Assembly: GCA_900755895.1 (NCBI GenBank)
Contig: CAAEIG010000218.1
Span: forward strand, 1-54,742
DNA: 54,742 nucleotides
Origin: Clostridia bacterium
GTDB taxonomy: Bacteria > Bacillota > Clostridia > Oscillospirales > Acutalibacteraceae
Direction: 5' to 3'
A model generated the notes under the pieces. It was not told where the DNA came from. It worked only from the letters and a program-made list of their open reading frames with translations, and searched no databases. Shown piece after piece: positions 47,725 through 54,742 of this stretch. The position numbers and the translations under genes are program-made. The first letter of the stretch is position 1. Each line of letters opens with the position of its first letter.

Positions 47725-47836
47725 TTGGTTTTCACTCTCCTATATTGGCTTTGCGGGGGCGGCGTAACCCCCATTCGTGCCCATCTTTGGGCTTGTGATG
47801 ATCCGCCGTCCTTTTGACGGCTCTCCCGAAGGAGGT
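47725..47836 (-). other. Structured rplW-rplB intergenic region (four hairpins)
   Basis: Read on the minus strand the RNA would form: CTCC-TTCG-GGAG (47834-47823, a stable UUCG tetraloop); GCCGTC-AAAAG-GACGGC (47821-47805); GCCCA-AAGA-TGGGC (47792-47779); and GGGGG/CCCCC (47772-47755). The rplB ribosome site follows about 20 bases later. Neighbouring gaps in the operon are mostly 12-30 bases. No U-run follows any stem, so these are not terminators. They may be an RNA processing site, mRNA stabiliser or ribosomal-protein binding site. Confidence 0.55.
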
Positions 47837-48127
47837 TTAGATCATAGACTCAAAGAACTCGATGGTCTTGCTGTCTTCCGTCAGGGTGACAACGGCCTTC
47901 TTCCAGCTGCGGGTATAACCTTCATACCGGCCCTGGCGGCGCATATGGCCCCTGACATGGAGGGTGTTCACCTTGCTGACCTTCACGCCGAACAGTTCTT
48001 CCACAGCGCGCTTGATGTCGATCTTGGTGGAAGTCTTGCTCACTTCAAAGGTGTACTTCTTCTGGCTGTTGCCGTCCATCGTCTTCTCGGTGATGATGGG
48101 GCGGATGATGATGTCCTGTGCTGCCAT
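47837..48127 (-). CDS. rplW: 50S ribosomal protein L23
   Basis: 96-residue uL23: DIIIRPIITEKTMDGNSQKKYTFEVSKTSTKIDIKRAVEELFGVKVSKVNTLHVRGHMRRQGRYEGYTRSWKKAVVTL. Docking site for trigger factor and SRP at the tunnel exit. Its start codon shares one base with the rplD stop, indicating coupling. Confidence 0.98.
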   Translation of the reverse strand: MAAQDIIIRPIITEKTMDGNSQKKYTFEVSKTSTKIDIKRAVEELFGVKVSKVNTLHVRGHMRRQGRYEGYTRSWKKAVVTLTEDSKTIEFFESMI

Positions 48128-48750
48128 TACGCATACACCTCCTCGATCTTAGCGACTGCATCCTTAACGACGATGAACTTGTCAGCGCCCAGGATGTCAT
48201 AGACGTTCAGGGTGTTGACCTGAGCGGTCTTCACACCGGGGATATTCCGAGCGGAAGCGATGACCTTCTCATCCAGAGTGGAGAGGACGATCAGGGCCTT
48301 CTTGTCGGAACCCACCGCCTTGAGCATGTCGGCGATGGTCTTGGTCTTATAGGAATCGGCAGTGATCTGGTCGATGACGATCATCTCGTTGTCGCGCACC
48401 TTGGAAGAAAGGGCGCTCTTCATGGCCAGGCGCTTCACCTTCTTGTTCAAGGTGTAGCGGTACTCCCGGGGCTTGGGAGCGAACACAATGCCGCCGTGGG
48501 TCCACTGGGGAGCCCGGGTGGAACCCTGACGAGCACGGCCGGTGCCCTTCTGGCGCCACGGCTTCTTGCCGCCGCCGGAAACCTCACTGCGGGTGAGGGC
48601 GGACTGGGTGCCCTGACGCTGGTTGGCCAGGTAATTCTTCACCATGTCGTTCATAACAGAGACGTTGGGCTCGATGCCGAACACGGCGTCATTGAGCTCC
48701 TGCTTGCCGACTTCCTGGCCCTGCATGTTCAAAACTGCAATACTAGGCAT
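48127..48750 (-). CDS. rplD: 50S ribosomal protein L4
   Basis: The 207-residue uL4 has the tunnel loop (SGGGKKPWRQKGTGRARQGSTRAPQWTHGGIVFAPKPREYRYTLNKKVKRLAMKSALS) and a complete globular domain. In some bacteria L4 represses its own operon through an attenuator in the S10 leader. Here a leader with a terminator-like hairpin precedes rpsJ, so a similar loop is possible but unproven. Confidence 0.98.
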   Translation of the reverse strand: MPSIAVLNMQGQEVGKQELNDAVFGIEPNVSVMNDMVKNYLANQRQGTQSALTRSEVSGGGKKPWRQKGTGRARQGSTRAPQWTHGGIVFAPKPREYRYTLNKKVKRLAMKSALSSKVRDNEMIVIDQITADSYKTKTIADMLKAVGSDKKALIVLSTLDEKVIASARNIPGVKTAQVNTLNVYDILGADKFIVVKDAVAKIEEVYA

Positions 48751-48768
48751 GCTTTATTCCTCCTTCCC

Positions 48769-49401
48769 TTACGCTTTCACACTGTCGCGGACAATGACGA
48801 TTCCGCCATTGGGGCCGGGGATGGCACCCTTGACCGCGATCAGGTTGTTCTCGGCGTCCACCTTGGCAACCGTCAGGTTCTGCACGGTGACGGTCTCAGC
48901 GCCCAGGTGACCGGCCATCTTCAGGCCCTTCCACACACGAGAGGGAGTGGAGCAGGCGCCGTTGGAACCGCCGTGGCGGGCAACGGGACCGGAACCGTGG
49001 GTTTCCTTCAGGCGGCGGAAGTTCCAGCGCTTGATCACGCCGGCGTAGCCCTTACCTTTGCTCTTGCCGGTGACGTCCACACGCTCGCCAGCCTCGAAGG
49101 TGTCGGCCTTGATCAGGTCGCCCACGTTCAGCGCGCTGATGTCGTCCAGACGCAGCTCCCGCAGGGTCTTCTTGGGGGCGACGTCGCCCTTCTTGAAGTG
49201 ACCGGTGAGGGGCTTCTTCACCCGCTGGGGCTTCTGGTCGCCAAAGCCTACCTGCACAGCATCGTAGCCGTCGTTTTCCACGGTCTTCTTCTGGGTGACC
49301 ACGCAGGGGCCTGCCTCGATGACCGTGACGGGGATGACCTTCCCCTTTTCGTCGAAGATCTGGGTCATACCGATCTTCTTGCCGATGATTCCTTTTTTCA
49401 T
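48769..49401 (-). CDS. rplC: 50S ribosomal protein L3
   Basis: 210-residue uL3: MKKGIIGKKIGMTQIFDEKGKVIPVTVIEAGPCVVTQKKT, then KGYAGVIKRWNFRRLKETHGSGPVARHGGSNGACSTPSRVWKGLKMAGHLGAETVTVQNL, including the loop that reaches the peptidyl transferase centre. The 73-base gap to rpsJ holds a small TTGGA/TCCAA hairpin. Confidence 0.98.
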   Translation of the reverse strand: MKKGIIGKKIGMTQIFDEKGKVIPVTVIEAGPCVVTQKKTVENDGYDAVQVGFGDQKPQRVKKPLTGHFKKGDVAPKKTLRELRLDDISALNVGDLIKADTFEAGERVDVTGKSKGKGYAGVIKRWNFRRLKETHGSGPVARHGGSNGACSTPSRVWKGLKMAGHLGAETVTVQNLTVAKVDAENNLIAVKGAIPGPNGGIVIVRDSVKA

Positions 49402-49474
49402 CTTTCTTTTCCTCCTGTAGAGTTATTGGTTGGATTCCTCCAACATGACCCTCCTGCTCCGGTGTAGCTTAAGA

Positions 49475-49786
49475 TTAGAGTTTAATCTCGATCTCTACGC
49501 CGGCGGGGAGCTCCAGACCCATCATGGCTTCCACAGTCTTGTTGCTGGGCCGGAGAATGTCGATCAGTCTCTTGTGGGTGCGCATCTCAAACTGCTCACG
49601 GCTGTCCTTATACTTGTGAACAGCACGCAGAATGGTGATGATCTGCTTCTCGGTGGGCAGCGGCACGGGGCCAGAGACCCGAGCGCCGGTGCGCTTTGCG
49701 GTAGCGACGATCTTCTCTGCGGACTGGTCCACCAGCTGATGATCGTACCCCTTGATTCTGATCCTAATTTTTTCCTTGACTGCCAC
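49475..49786 (-). CDS. rpsJ: 30S ribosomal protein S10 (NusE)
   Basis: The 103-residue uS10 begins with a GTG (49786) behind AAGGAGG: MAVKEKIRIRIKGYDHQLVDQSAEKIVATAKRTGARVSGPVPLPTEKQIITILRAVHKYKDSREQFEMRTHKRLIDILRPSNKTVEAMMGLELPAGVEIEIKL, all conserved. In the ribosome it is part of the 30S head; as NusE it joins NusB in antitermination. It is the first gene of the super-operon and follows a long structured leader. Confidence 0.98.
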   Translation of the reverse strand: MAVKEKIRIRIKGYDHQLVDQSAEKIVATAKRTGARVSGPVPLPTEKQIITILRAVHKYKDSREQFEMRTHKRLIDILRPSNKTVEAMMGLELPAGVEIEIKL

Positions 49787-50099
49787 TCAAAATCGCCTCC
49801 TTAAATTTCTTCAGGCGGGCTGGGTTTTTTCAACACTGTTCCGGGTGTTTCCACCCTAGACATAGAAAAACCGGAAATCCGCAGCTGCGGATTCCGGGGC
49901 AAGGACAAACCCATTCAATCCTTCGAGAGGCACAATTTCGGCCTTCCGGGAAGCTCCCGACGGTTCCACTCCTCTCAAATTCCTTCGCCCGGTTTCAAAT
50001 CGGACATACTCCACGGAAAAACCGGCCTCATTGGGCCGCAACCTCCCGCTTCATCGCATATCTGGCGTCCCCTTGTCTGGAACGCCTGTGCAGTCACGC
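49787..50099 (-). promoter_or_regulatory. Structured 5' leader of the S10 operon
   Basis: About 310 bases separate the predicted transcription start (~50099) from the rpsJ GTG, with no convincing gene. A 61-codon frame from a TTG at 50041 crosses the attenuator hairpin and is unlikely. Minus-strand pairings by eye: CCGGTTT with AAACCGG; GAGAGG with CCTCTC enclosing CGGGA/TCCCG; then the terminator-like hairpin at 49865-49897; then GGGTG-GAAA-CACCC with a GNRA-type loop just before the ribosome site. The arrangement fits transcription attenuation or ribosomal-protein feedback. Confidence 0.6.
49865..49897 (-). terminator. Candidate attenuator hairpin in the S10 leader
   Basis: On the minus strand CCGGAATCCGCA pairs with TGCGGATTTCCGG (positions 49897-49871, one extra base in the 3' arm), followed at once by TTTTTC (49870-49865). 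It is a canonical intrinsic terminator placed about 80 bases before rpsJ, inside the operon's own transcript. Confidence 0.75.
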
Positions 50100-50105
50100 T
50101 CAATT

Positions 50106-50134
50106 ATAATACCATACCAATCCTGGTTTTGCAA
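50106..50134 (-). promoter_or_regulatory. Promoter of the S10-spc-alpha super-operon
   Basis: On the minus strand: TTGCAA (50134-50129), 17-base spacer, TATTAT (50111-50106), which overlaps a TATAAT three bases further on. It is the only promoter-like site found upstream of the 32-gene operon. Confidence 0.7.
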
Positions 50135-50212
50135 GGATTTTTCAAAATTTTTTCAGAATTTTTTCCGGCGGTTTTTCCAGGCTTTTCCTGGGGTTTTTGG
50201 CCCTCTGCAAAC

Positions 50213-50257
50213 ACGGAAAAGAGGCCGCCCACATCCGGAGCAGCCCCTTGCCTCTTT
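50213..50257 (-). terminator. Probable terminator of the AraC-GDPD operon
   Basis: AAAGAGGC (50218-50225) is the exact inverted copy of GCCTCTTT (50250-50257), separated by a 24-base GC-rich loop. On the minus strand the second arm ends in TTTTCC. The long loop makes it less certain. Confidence 0.5.
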
Positions 50258-50301
50258 CTATAATAAATACCCGCAGGCTGCCACACTTCTTCCGAACTTT
50301 T

Positions 50302-51225
50302 TTAAGAGTGGCTCTCCTTGCTCTGGGTTTCCTGGGAACGCAGGCACACCGCAGCCGTCTTGGCCTCAGCCAGCAGGTCTGCAAAGGTGACCTTCTTCTG
50401 ATTGGAGGTCTCCAGGGGCAGGAATTTCTCAAAGATGCACAAACAGCCCTCTCCCCTGGCCACCCGATAGTCCTCCAGGCTGCGCAGGGTCCAGCTGACC
50501 TCCTGCATTCCAAAGACACGGCGGGCCGCTTTCAGAGAGCCGTTGCTCCGGGTGCGGAAATCATAGGCCTCAAAATGGGGGCGGGTGTAGAAGTTGGTCA
50601 GCAGATTGCGGCCCACAAAATCCGCCAGGGCGCTCATGTCCTGCTGGGGCTTGCGGCACATCAGCTGGCCCCGGACCACCTGGGGCTGGTGCTCCCGGAA
50701 CCACCGGACGATCCGGGGATCAAAGGACTCCACGCAGTACAGGCCGGAATAGCCCTTCAGCAGGTCCACGGTCTTTTGGCAGAGCTCCTCTTGGCGGTCA
50801 TAGCTTTTCAGCTCGATAATCAGGGGAGTGCGGCCGTTTACCAGCTTCAGCACCTCGGTGAATAGCGGAATCCGCTCCTCGGTGCCAAACAGCCGGTATC
50901 CGGACAGCTCTTCGTAGGTCATCTCGTTGATGTTCCGGTCCACCCCGCAGGTGCGCTGGATGGTCAAGTCGTGGTGCACCACCACCTGGCCGTCCTTGGT
51001 CAGCTGGAGGTCAAACTCCATGCCGAAACCGCCCCGCACCGCCAGATCAAAGGCCTTCAGGGAGTTTTCCGGCACGCCCTTGTCCTTGTCGTGGAGGCCC
51101 CGATGGGCGTAGTCATAGGCGGCAAAGGCGGAGAAATCCGCCCGGGGAAGCTGGGGTGCAATGGCCCACAGCCACAAAAGGACCACAACGATCACGATTG
51201 CCAGAATCACCAATAGAATTGTCAT
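50302..51225 (-). CDS. Membrane-anchored glycerophosphodiester phosphodiesterase
   Basis: The ATG at 51225 follows GGAGGGAAG and overlaps the AraC stop by four bases, giving 307 residues. An N-terminal membrane segment (TILLVILAIVIVVVLLWLWAI, about 2-22) precedes a GDPD barrel: YAHRGLHD (catalytic His), PENSLKAFDLAVRGGFGMEFDLQLTKDGQVVVHHD with the metal-binding Glu/Asp and second His, and PLIIELKSYD. It hydrolyses glycerophosphodiesters to glycerol-3-phosphate and an alcohol, from phospholipid or teichoic-acid turnover. The C-terminal ~50 residues are charged. Why it is coupled to a sugar-type AraC regulator is unclear. Confidence 0.9.
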   Translation of the reverse strand: MTILLVILAIVIVVVLLWLWAIAPQLPRADFSAFAAYDYAHRGLHDKDKGVPENSLKAFDLAVRGGFGMEFDLQLTKDGQVVVHHDLTIQRTCGVDRNINEMTYEELSGYRLFGTEERIPLFTEVLKLVNGRTPLIIELKSYDRQEELCQKTVDLLKGYSGLYCVESFDPRIVRWFREHQPQVVRGQLMCRKPQQDMSALADFVGRNLLTNFYTRPHFEAYDFRTRSNGSLKAARRVFGMQEVSWTLRSLEDYRVARGEGCLCIFEKFLPLETSNQKKVTFADLLAEAKTAAVCLRSQETQSKESHS

Positions 51226-52121
51226 ACAGCTTCCCTCCAATTGGTATCAGGCCGGCCCCGCCGGCGGAATTCTGTGGGCGTACAGCCCACGCTCTGTTTG
51301 AACACCCCGATAAAATAGCTCAGGCTGTTAAATCCTGTGTCAAAGGCGATGTCCAGCACCTTCCGGTCGCTTTCCAGCAGCAGATCCATGGCGGCGGACA
51401 ACCGCACCCGGTTGATGTACTGCACCGGGGTTTTAAAGGTATACTTTTTAAAGAGGCGGCAGAAGTGACCATCGCTCATGTGGCTCAGCTCAGCCAGCTG
51501 GCTGATGGTGATGGGCTGCCGGTAATTGCCGCGGATGTAGTCGATGGCGGTTTTGATCCCCTGGGCCGGAATCCGCTCCCGCTGGGACACCGCCCGTTCA
51601 CCCCCCTGGGTGAGGCCGGCGAAGATCTCCAACAGCTGGGCACGCACCCGCAGTTCGTAGGCCGGGGGACGCTCCAACAGCAGCTCCATCACCCGGTCAA
51701 AGGCCGCCAGGACTTGGGCGTCCTCCCCGTCACCGGGGTGGGTGACCCGCTGGGGGTGGAGCTTTCCCTCCAACACCGGGGCCACGTACTTCCGCCGGGC
51801 GATGTCGTTTTCGTCCCCGCAGAGCATCTCCGGACTGAAGACCACCGCTGTATAATCCAGCGCTTGGCCGTCCAAGGACTGGGCCGCATGGAGCTCCCCG
51901 CTGTTGAAGAACACCATCTCTCCCGCTCGGGCCTCCAGGTAGTCGCTGCCGCACTGGACCCGCACCGCGCCCCGCTCCACCTTGAACAGCTCCATTTCGT
52001 CGTGCCAATGGCACTCCAGTTCCTTTTGGTGACCGGAGAAGGACGGCTCCATGCGATAGCAGCTCACCGGCAGGCTGATGTCCCCGTGATGCCGCTCTTC
52101 CTTTAAATTTCTGTTGACCAA
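51222..52121 (-). CDS. AraC-family regulator with cupin domain
   Basis: A TTG at 52121 behind GGAGAAAGG gives 299 residues and matches the family length. An in-frame ATG at 52226 lies within the spacer of the promoter at 52215-52243 and so cannot be translated from it. The cupin half (HWHDEMELFKVERGAVRVQCGSDYLEARAGEMVFFNSGELHAA) binds the ligand. The C-terminal double HTH (ITISQLAELSHMSDGHFCRLFKKYTFKTPVQYINRVRLSAAMDLL, then AFDTGFNSLSYFIGVFKQSVGCTPTEFRRR) binds DNA. It is divergent from the GH31 gene, which it probably regulates, and coupled to the GDPD gene by an ATGA overlap. Confidence 0.88.
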   Translation of the reverse strand: MVNRNLKEERHHGDISLPVSCYRMEPSFSGHQKELECHWHDEMELFKVERGAVRVQCGSDYLEARAGEMVFFNSGELHAAQSLDGQALDYTAVVFSPEMLCGDENDIARRKYVAPVLEGKLHPQRVTHPGDGEDAQVLAAFDRVMELLLERPPAYELRVRAQLLEIFAGLTQGGERAVSQRERIPAQGIKTAIDYIRGNYRQPITISQLAELSHMSDGHFCRLFKKYTFKTPVQYINRVRLSAAMDLLLESDRKVLDIAFDTGFNSLSYFIGVFKQSVGCTPTEFRRRGRPDTNWREAV

Positions 52122-52214
52122 TGCCCCGCCGCCTTTCTCCAAAATATCAAGATTCTGCAGCTGTACGTTGGTTTCCCACAAGCTTTTTCGGGCCGGACAC
52201 GTTAGAATAAATAT

Positions 52215-52243
52215 ACTATATATCATCTTTTTCCATTTTGCAA
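52215..52243 (-). promoter_or_regulatory. Promoter of the AraC-GDPD operon
   Basis: On the minus strand: TTGCAA (52243-52238), 17-base spacer, TATAGT (52220-52215). Its position rules out the upstream ATG of the AraC frame. The same AT-rich block probably holds the GH31 promoter, but no good plus-strand hexamer pair was found. Confidence 0.75.
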
Positions 52244-52309
52244 CCGCGGCGGGGGATTTTTACCCAACCCCCTCCAAGCCGCAGGATCTCTGAAAAAGGA
52301 AGTGTCATC

Positions 52310-54625
52310 ATGAAATTTACAAAAGGCTACTGGATGAACCTGCCCGGCGTGGAAAACGCCGACTGCGTCCAGATCCGTGAAGTCAAAGTGCAGCAAAACC
52401 GCGTCTATCTCTACTCCGTCCCCTACGCCCAGGACGTGCGGGCTATGGGCGGCCCCGTGCTGGAGATGTACATCTCCTCCCCCAAGGCGGACATCCTCCG
52501 CACCCAGGCGTTTCACTTCATGGGCAGCGCCAAGAAGGAGCCCCAGTTTGAGCTGGATATGGAGGAGCATCCCCTCACCGTGGAGGAGTTCGAGGGAGGT
52601 CTGACCATCCGCAGCGGCAAGACTGAGCTGAAGATCACCAAGAACCCCGCTTCCTTTACCTATTATTATGAGGGCAAGAAGCTGACCCACATCGGCGACC
52701 GGTTTGGTCACGCCATGATCAGCACCCTGACCACTCCCGAGGGACCCTTCATGCGGGTGCAGATGGACCTGGACATCGGCGAGAAGGTCTACGGCCTGGG
52801 CGAGCGGTTCACTCCCTTCGTGAAGAACGGTCAAGTGGTGGACATGTGGAACGAGGACGGCGGCACCTGCACCGAAATCTCCTACAAGAACATCCCCTTC
52901 TACATGACCAACAAGGGCTACGGTCTGCTGGTGAACACCAGCGGCAAGGTGTCCTATGAAATCTGCTCCGAGGCCGTGACCCGTGTGCAGTTCTCCGTAC
53001 CCGGAGAGAAAATCGACTTCATGGTCATCGGCGGCGGTGACGGTAAAACCGTATTGAGCAACTACACCGCCCTCACCGGACGGCCCGCTTTGCCCCCCGC
53101 CTGGAGCTTCGGCCTGTGGCTGACCACCAGCTTCACCACCTCTTACGATGAGAAGACCGTGCGCAGCTTTGTGGACGGCATGGCAGAGCGGAAGATCCCC
53201 CTCCACGTGTTCCACTTCGACTGCTACTGGATGAAGGAGAACGAGTGGTGCAACTTCACCTGGGACGAGGCCATGTTTGACGACGTGCCCGGCATGCTCA
53301 GCCGGATGAAGAACGAGTGCGGCCTGAAGATCTGCGTGTGGATCAACTCCTACATCGGTCAGAAGTCCCCCCTGTTCCAGGAGGCCATGGAGAAGGGCTA
53401 CCTGCTGAAGCGCCCCAACGGCGACGTGTGGCAGTGGGACCTGTGGCAGGCCGGCATGGGCCTGGTGGACTTCACCAACCCCGATGCCTGGAAGTGGTAC
53501 CAGGGCAAGCTGCGGGTGCTGCTGGATCAGGGCGTGGACTGCTTCAAAACCGACTTCGGCGAGCGGATCCCCACCGATGTGGCTTACTATGACGGCAGCG
53601 ATCCGGAACTGATGCACAACTACTACACCTATCTGTACAACAAGTGCGTCTTTGAGCTGCTGGAAGAGTACAAGGGCAAGGATCAGGCCTGCCTGTTCGC
53701 CCGCAGCGCCACTGTGGGCGGTCAGAAGTTCCCGGTCCACTGGGGTGGCGACTGCTCCTCCAACTACCTGTCCATGAGCGAGTCCCTCCGGGGCGGCCTG
53801 TCCCTGTGCATGTCCGGCTTCGGCTTCTGGAGCCACGACATCTCCGGATTTGAGGGCACTGCTCCTGCGGACGTGTACAAGCGCTGGGCAGCCTTTGGCC
53901 TGCTGTCCACCCATTCCCGGCTCCACGGTTCCAACTCCTACCGGGTGCCCTGGCTCTTCGGCGAGGAGGCTGTGGACGTGGTACGGAAGTTCACCAACCT
54001 CAAGTGCACTTTGATGCCCTACCTGTACTCCGCTGCTGTGGAGACCCACCGGACCGGCGTACCCACCATGCGGGCCATGGTGCTGGAATTCCCCCAGGAC
54101 ATCCCCTGCTCCGATCTGGACCGGCAGTACATGCTGGGCGGCGACCTGCTGGTGGCCCCCGTGTTCACCGAGAGCGGCGATGTGGACTACTACCTGCCCG
54201 AGGGCACCTGGACCAACTTCTTCACCGGTGAGGTGGTGGAAGGCGGCAAGTGGCGCCATGAGGTCCATGACTTCATGAGCCTGCCCCTGATGGCCCGGGA
54301 GAACTCTCTGATTGCCGTGGGCGCCGATGACCAGAACGTGGAGTACGACTTCGGCAAGGATTTGACTCTGCACCTGTTCGCTCTGAAGGACAAGGCCTCC
54401 GCCGATGTGAAGGACATGTACGGCAACGACCTGCTGAAGGCCAGCGCCGTGAACCAGGACGGCAAGGTGACCCTGACCTTTGAGGGCCGTGCCGAGAACC
54501 TGAAGGTGCTGCTGCGGAACGTCCACGATGTGAAGGATGTGACCGGAGCTGAGGCTCAGGATACGGAGCAGGGCTTGCTGCTCACCGTCAACGCCGGTTT
54601 GAGCCCTGTGACCTTCACCCTGTAA
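52310..54625 (+). CDS. yicI: GH31 alpha-xylosidase, YicI type
   Basis: ATG 52310 follows AAAAGGAAG, giving 771 residues, almost exactly the length of E. coli YicI (772). Order: N-terminal beta-sandwich (KVYGLGERFTPFVKNG around 159-174), (beta/alpha)8 barrel from about 265, and C-terminal beta domains. The nucleophile is Asp415 in CFKTDFGERIP and the acid/base is Asp481 in VHWGGDCSSNY. FHFDCYWMKE keeps the Cys (305) linked to alpha-xyloside preference, but the next residue is Tyr where YicI has Phe. No signal peptide, so it is cytoplasmic. It should release xylose from isoprimeverose or xyloglucan fragments. Regulated by the divergent AraC gene (inferred). Confidence 0.95.
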   Translation: MKFTKGYWMNLPGVENADCVQIREVKVQQNRVYLYSVPYAQDVRAMGGPVLEMYISSPKADILRTQAFHFMGSAKKEPQFELDMEEHPLTVEEFEGGLTIRSGKTELKITKNPASFTYYYEGKKLTHIGDRFGHAMISTLTTPEGPFMRVQMDLDIGEKVYGLGERFTPFVKNGQVVDMWNEDGGTCTEISYKNIPFYMTNKGYGLLVNTSGKVSYEICSEAVTRVQFSVPGEKIDFMVIGGGDGKTVLSNYTALTGRPALPPAWSFGLWLTTSFTTSYDEKTVRSFVDGMAERKIPLHVFHFDCYWMKENEWCNFTWDEAMFDDVPGMLSRMKNECGLKICVWINSYIGQKSPLFQEAMEKGYLLKRPNGDVWQWDLWQAGMGLVDFTNPDAWKWYQGKLRVLLDQGVDCFKTDFGERIPTDVAYYDGSDPELMHNYYTYLYNKCVFELLEEYKGKDQACLFARSATVGGQKFPVHWGGDCSSNYLSMSESLRGGLSLCMSGFGFWSHDISGFEGTAPADVYKRWAAFGLLSTHSRLHGSNSYRVPWLFGEEAVDVVRKFTNLKCTLMPYLYSAAVETHRTGVPTMRAMVLEFPQDIPCSDLDRQYMLGGDLLVAPVFTESGDVDYYLPEGTWTNFFTGEVVEGGKWRHEVHDFMSLPLMARENSLIAVGADDQNVEYDFGKDLTLHLFALKDKASADVKDMYGNDLLKASAVNQDGKVTLTFEGRAENLKVLLRNVHDVKDVTGAEAQDTEQGLLLTVNAGLSPVTFTL

Positions 54626-54640
54626 CATTCTAAAAGCTAT

Positions 54641-54674
54641 AAAAAAGGGACCGTCCAGATGGACGGTCCTTTTT
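54641..54674 (+). terminator. Terminator of the GH31 gene
   Basis: GGACCGTCC (54648-54656) pairs with GGACGGTCC (54661-54669), loop AGAT, flanked by A6 and T5. Confidence 0.95.
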
Positions 54675-54720
54675 CTGTCTTTGCGGATACTCAAGCTTCC
54701 GGGCCGCCGCCAGTGGCAGG

Positions 54721-54742
54721 GGCCCCCCGGGGGGGGGGGGGA
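54721..54742. other. C/G homopolymer at the window end, possible contig-end artefact
   Basis: GGCCCCCC is followed by 13 consecutive G and a final A. Nothing similar occurs elsewhere in the window. Poly-G tails are a known sequencing artefact of two-colour chemistry, so the last ~20 bases should not be trusted. Confidence 0.6.

Noticed and set aside
49856..50041. A 61-codon minus-strand frame in the S10 leader as a leader peptide
   Set aside because: Its TTG start sits directly on the GGGAGG sequence with no spacing, and it reads through the attenuator hairpin; no family was recognised. The RNA structure explains the region better.
52122..52226. Upstream ATG start (52226) for the AraC gene
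   Set aside because: It lies in the promoter spacer, upstream of the predicted transcription start, so it would not be in the mRNA.
52223..54694. An 823-codon minus-strand frame opposite the GH31 gene
   Set aside because: Antisense to a clear YicI-type enzyme with both catalytic Asp; the frame is His/Gln/Val/Gly-rich and unlike any protein.
1..54742. CRISPR arrays, rRNA genes, complete insertion sequences, integrase genes
   Set aside because: No regularly spaced short repeats, rRNA signatures, DDE transposase or tyrosine/serine recombinase motifs were found in the window apart from the cut-off HTH_38 gene.

Overview
The window looks like a GC-rich chromosome segment of a Gram-positive anaerobe of class Clostridia, probably a gut Oscillospiraceae-type bacterium. 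That placement is inference. It rests on lipoprotein-type ABC binding proteins, YesMN-like two-component genes, a zinc-type S14, a KOW-domain gene between map and infA, a DUF4179 anti-sigma-like protein, strong GGAGG ribosome sites and many sugar-utilisation genes. No outer-membrane systems are visible. High GC and codon bias create many long antisense reading frames, which are left out.

Layout. 1-630: left edge with a cut-off HTH_38 gene, then a tRNA-Leu(CAG) with a near-consensus promoter and a terminator, followed by a degenerate copy of the tRNA 3' end. 630-1430: an APH-like phosphotransferase. 1534-14070: a carbohydrate locus with a GH35-like and a GH42 beta-galactosidase on the minus strand, a divergent LplB/YtcP/YtcQ-type ABC importer, a YesMN-type sensor and regulator, and a choloylglycine-hydrolase-family amidase. 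14082-17171: an AraC regulator, a Gfo/Idh/MocA oxidoreductase and an IolE-like isomerase. 17407-20397: a fused MacB/FtsX-type ABC protein. 20398-20888: non-coding, with two imperfect ~100-bp direct repeats around a chain of hairpins ending in a very strong terminator. 20889-22973: a split chromate transporter pair and a divergent LysR gene. 23028-24748: an ECF sigma factor and a DUF4179 membrane protein. 24966-30368: a lone EIIA(Glc)-like protein, an SsuABC/TauABC-type importer, a short GH32 enzyme with an unknown partner, and an XRE regulator. 30425-34166: purine nucleoside phosphorylase, enolase and a beta-lactamase-family serine hydrolase.

34297-49786 is an almost complete S10-spc-alpha super-operon on the minus strand: 32 genes from rpsJ to rplQ, including secY, adk, map, infA and rpoA. 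It is driven by a promoter near 50106-50134 through a ~310-nt structured leader with an intrinsic-terminator-like hairpin upstream of rpsJ. The rplW-rplB gap holds four consecutive hairpins, unlike the other short gaps. 50302-54625: a membrane-anchored glycerophosphodiesterase coupled to an AraC regulator, divergent from a YicI-type GH31 alpha-xylosidase. The window ends in a run of 13 G that may be a contig-end artefact.

Functionally, the accessory parts read as glycan foraging: external oligosaccharide is bound by a lipoprotein, imported by ABC permeases, cleaved in the cytoplasm (GH35-like, GH42, GH31, GH32) and sensed by AraC and YesMN regulators. The observations most worth follow-up are the S10 leader with its candidate attenuator, the mosaic repeat/hairpin block at 20.4-20.8 kb, and the hairpin cluster between rplW and rplB.
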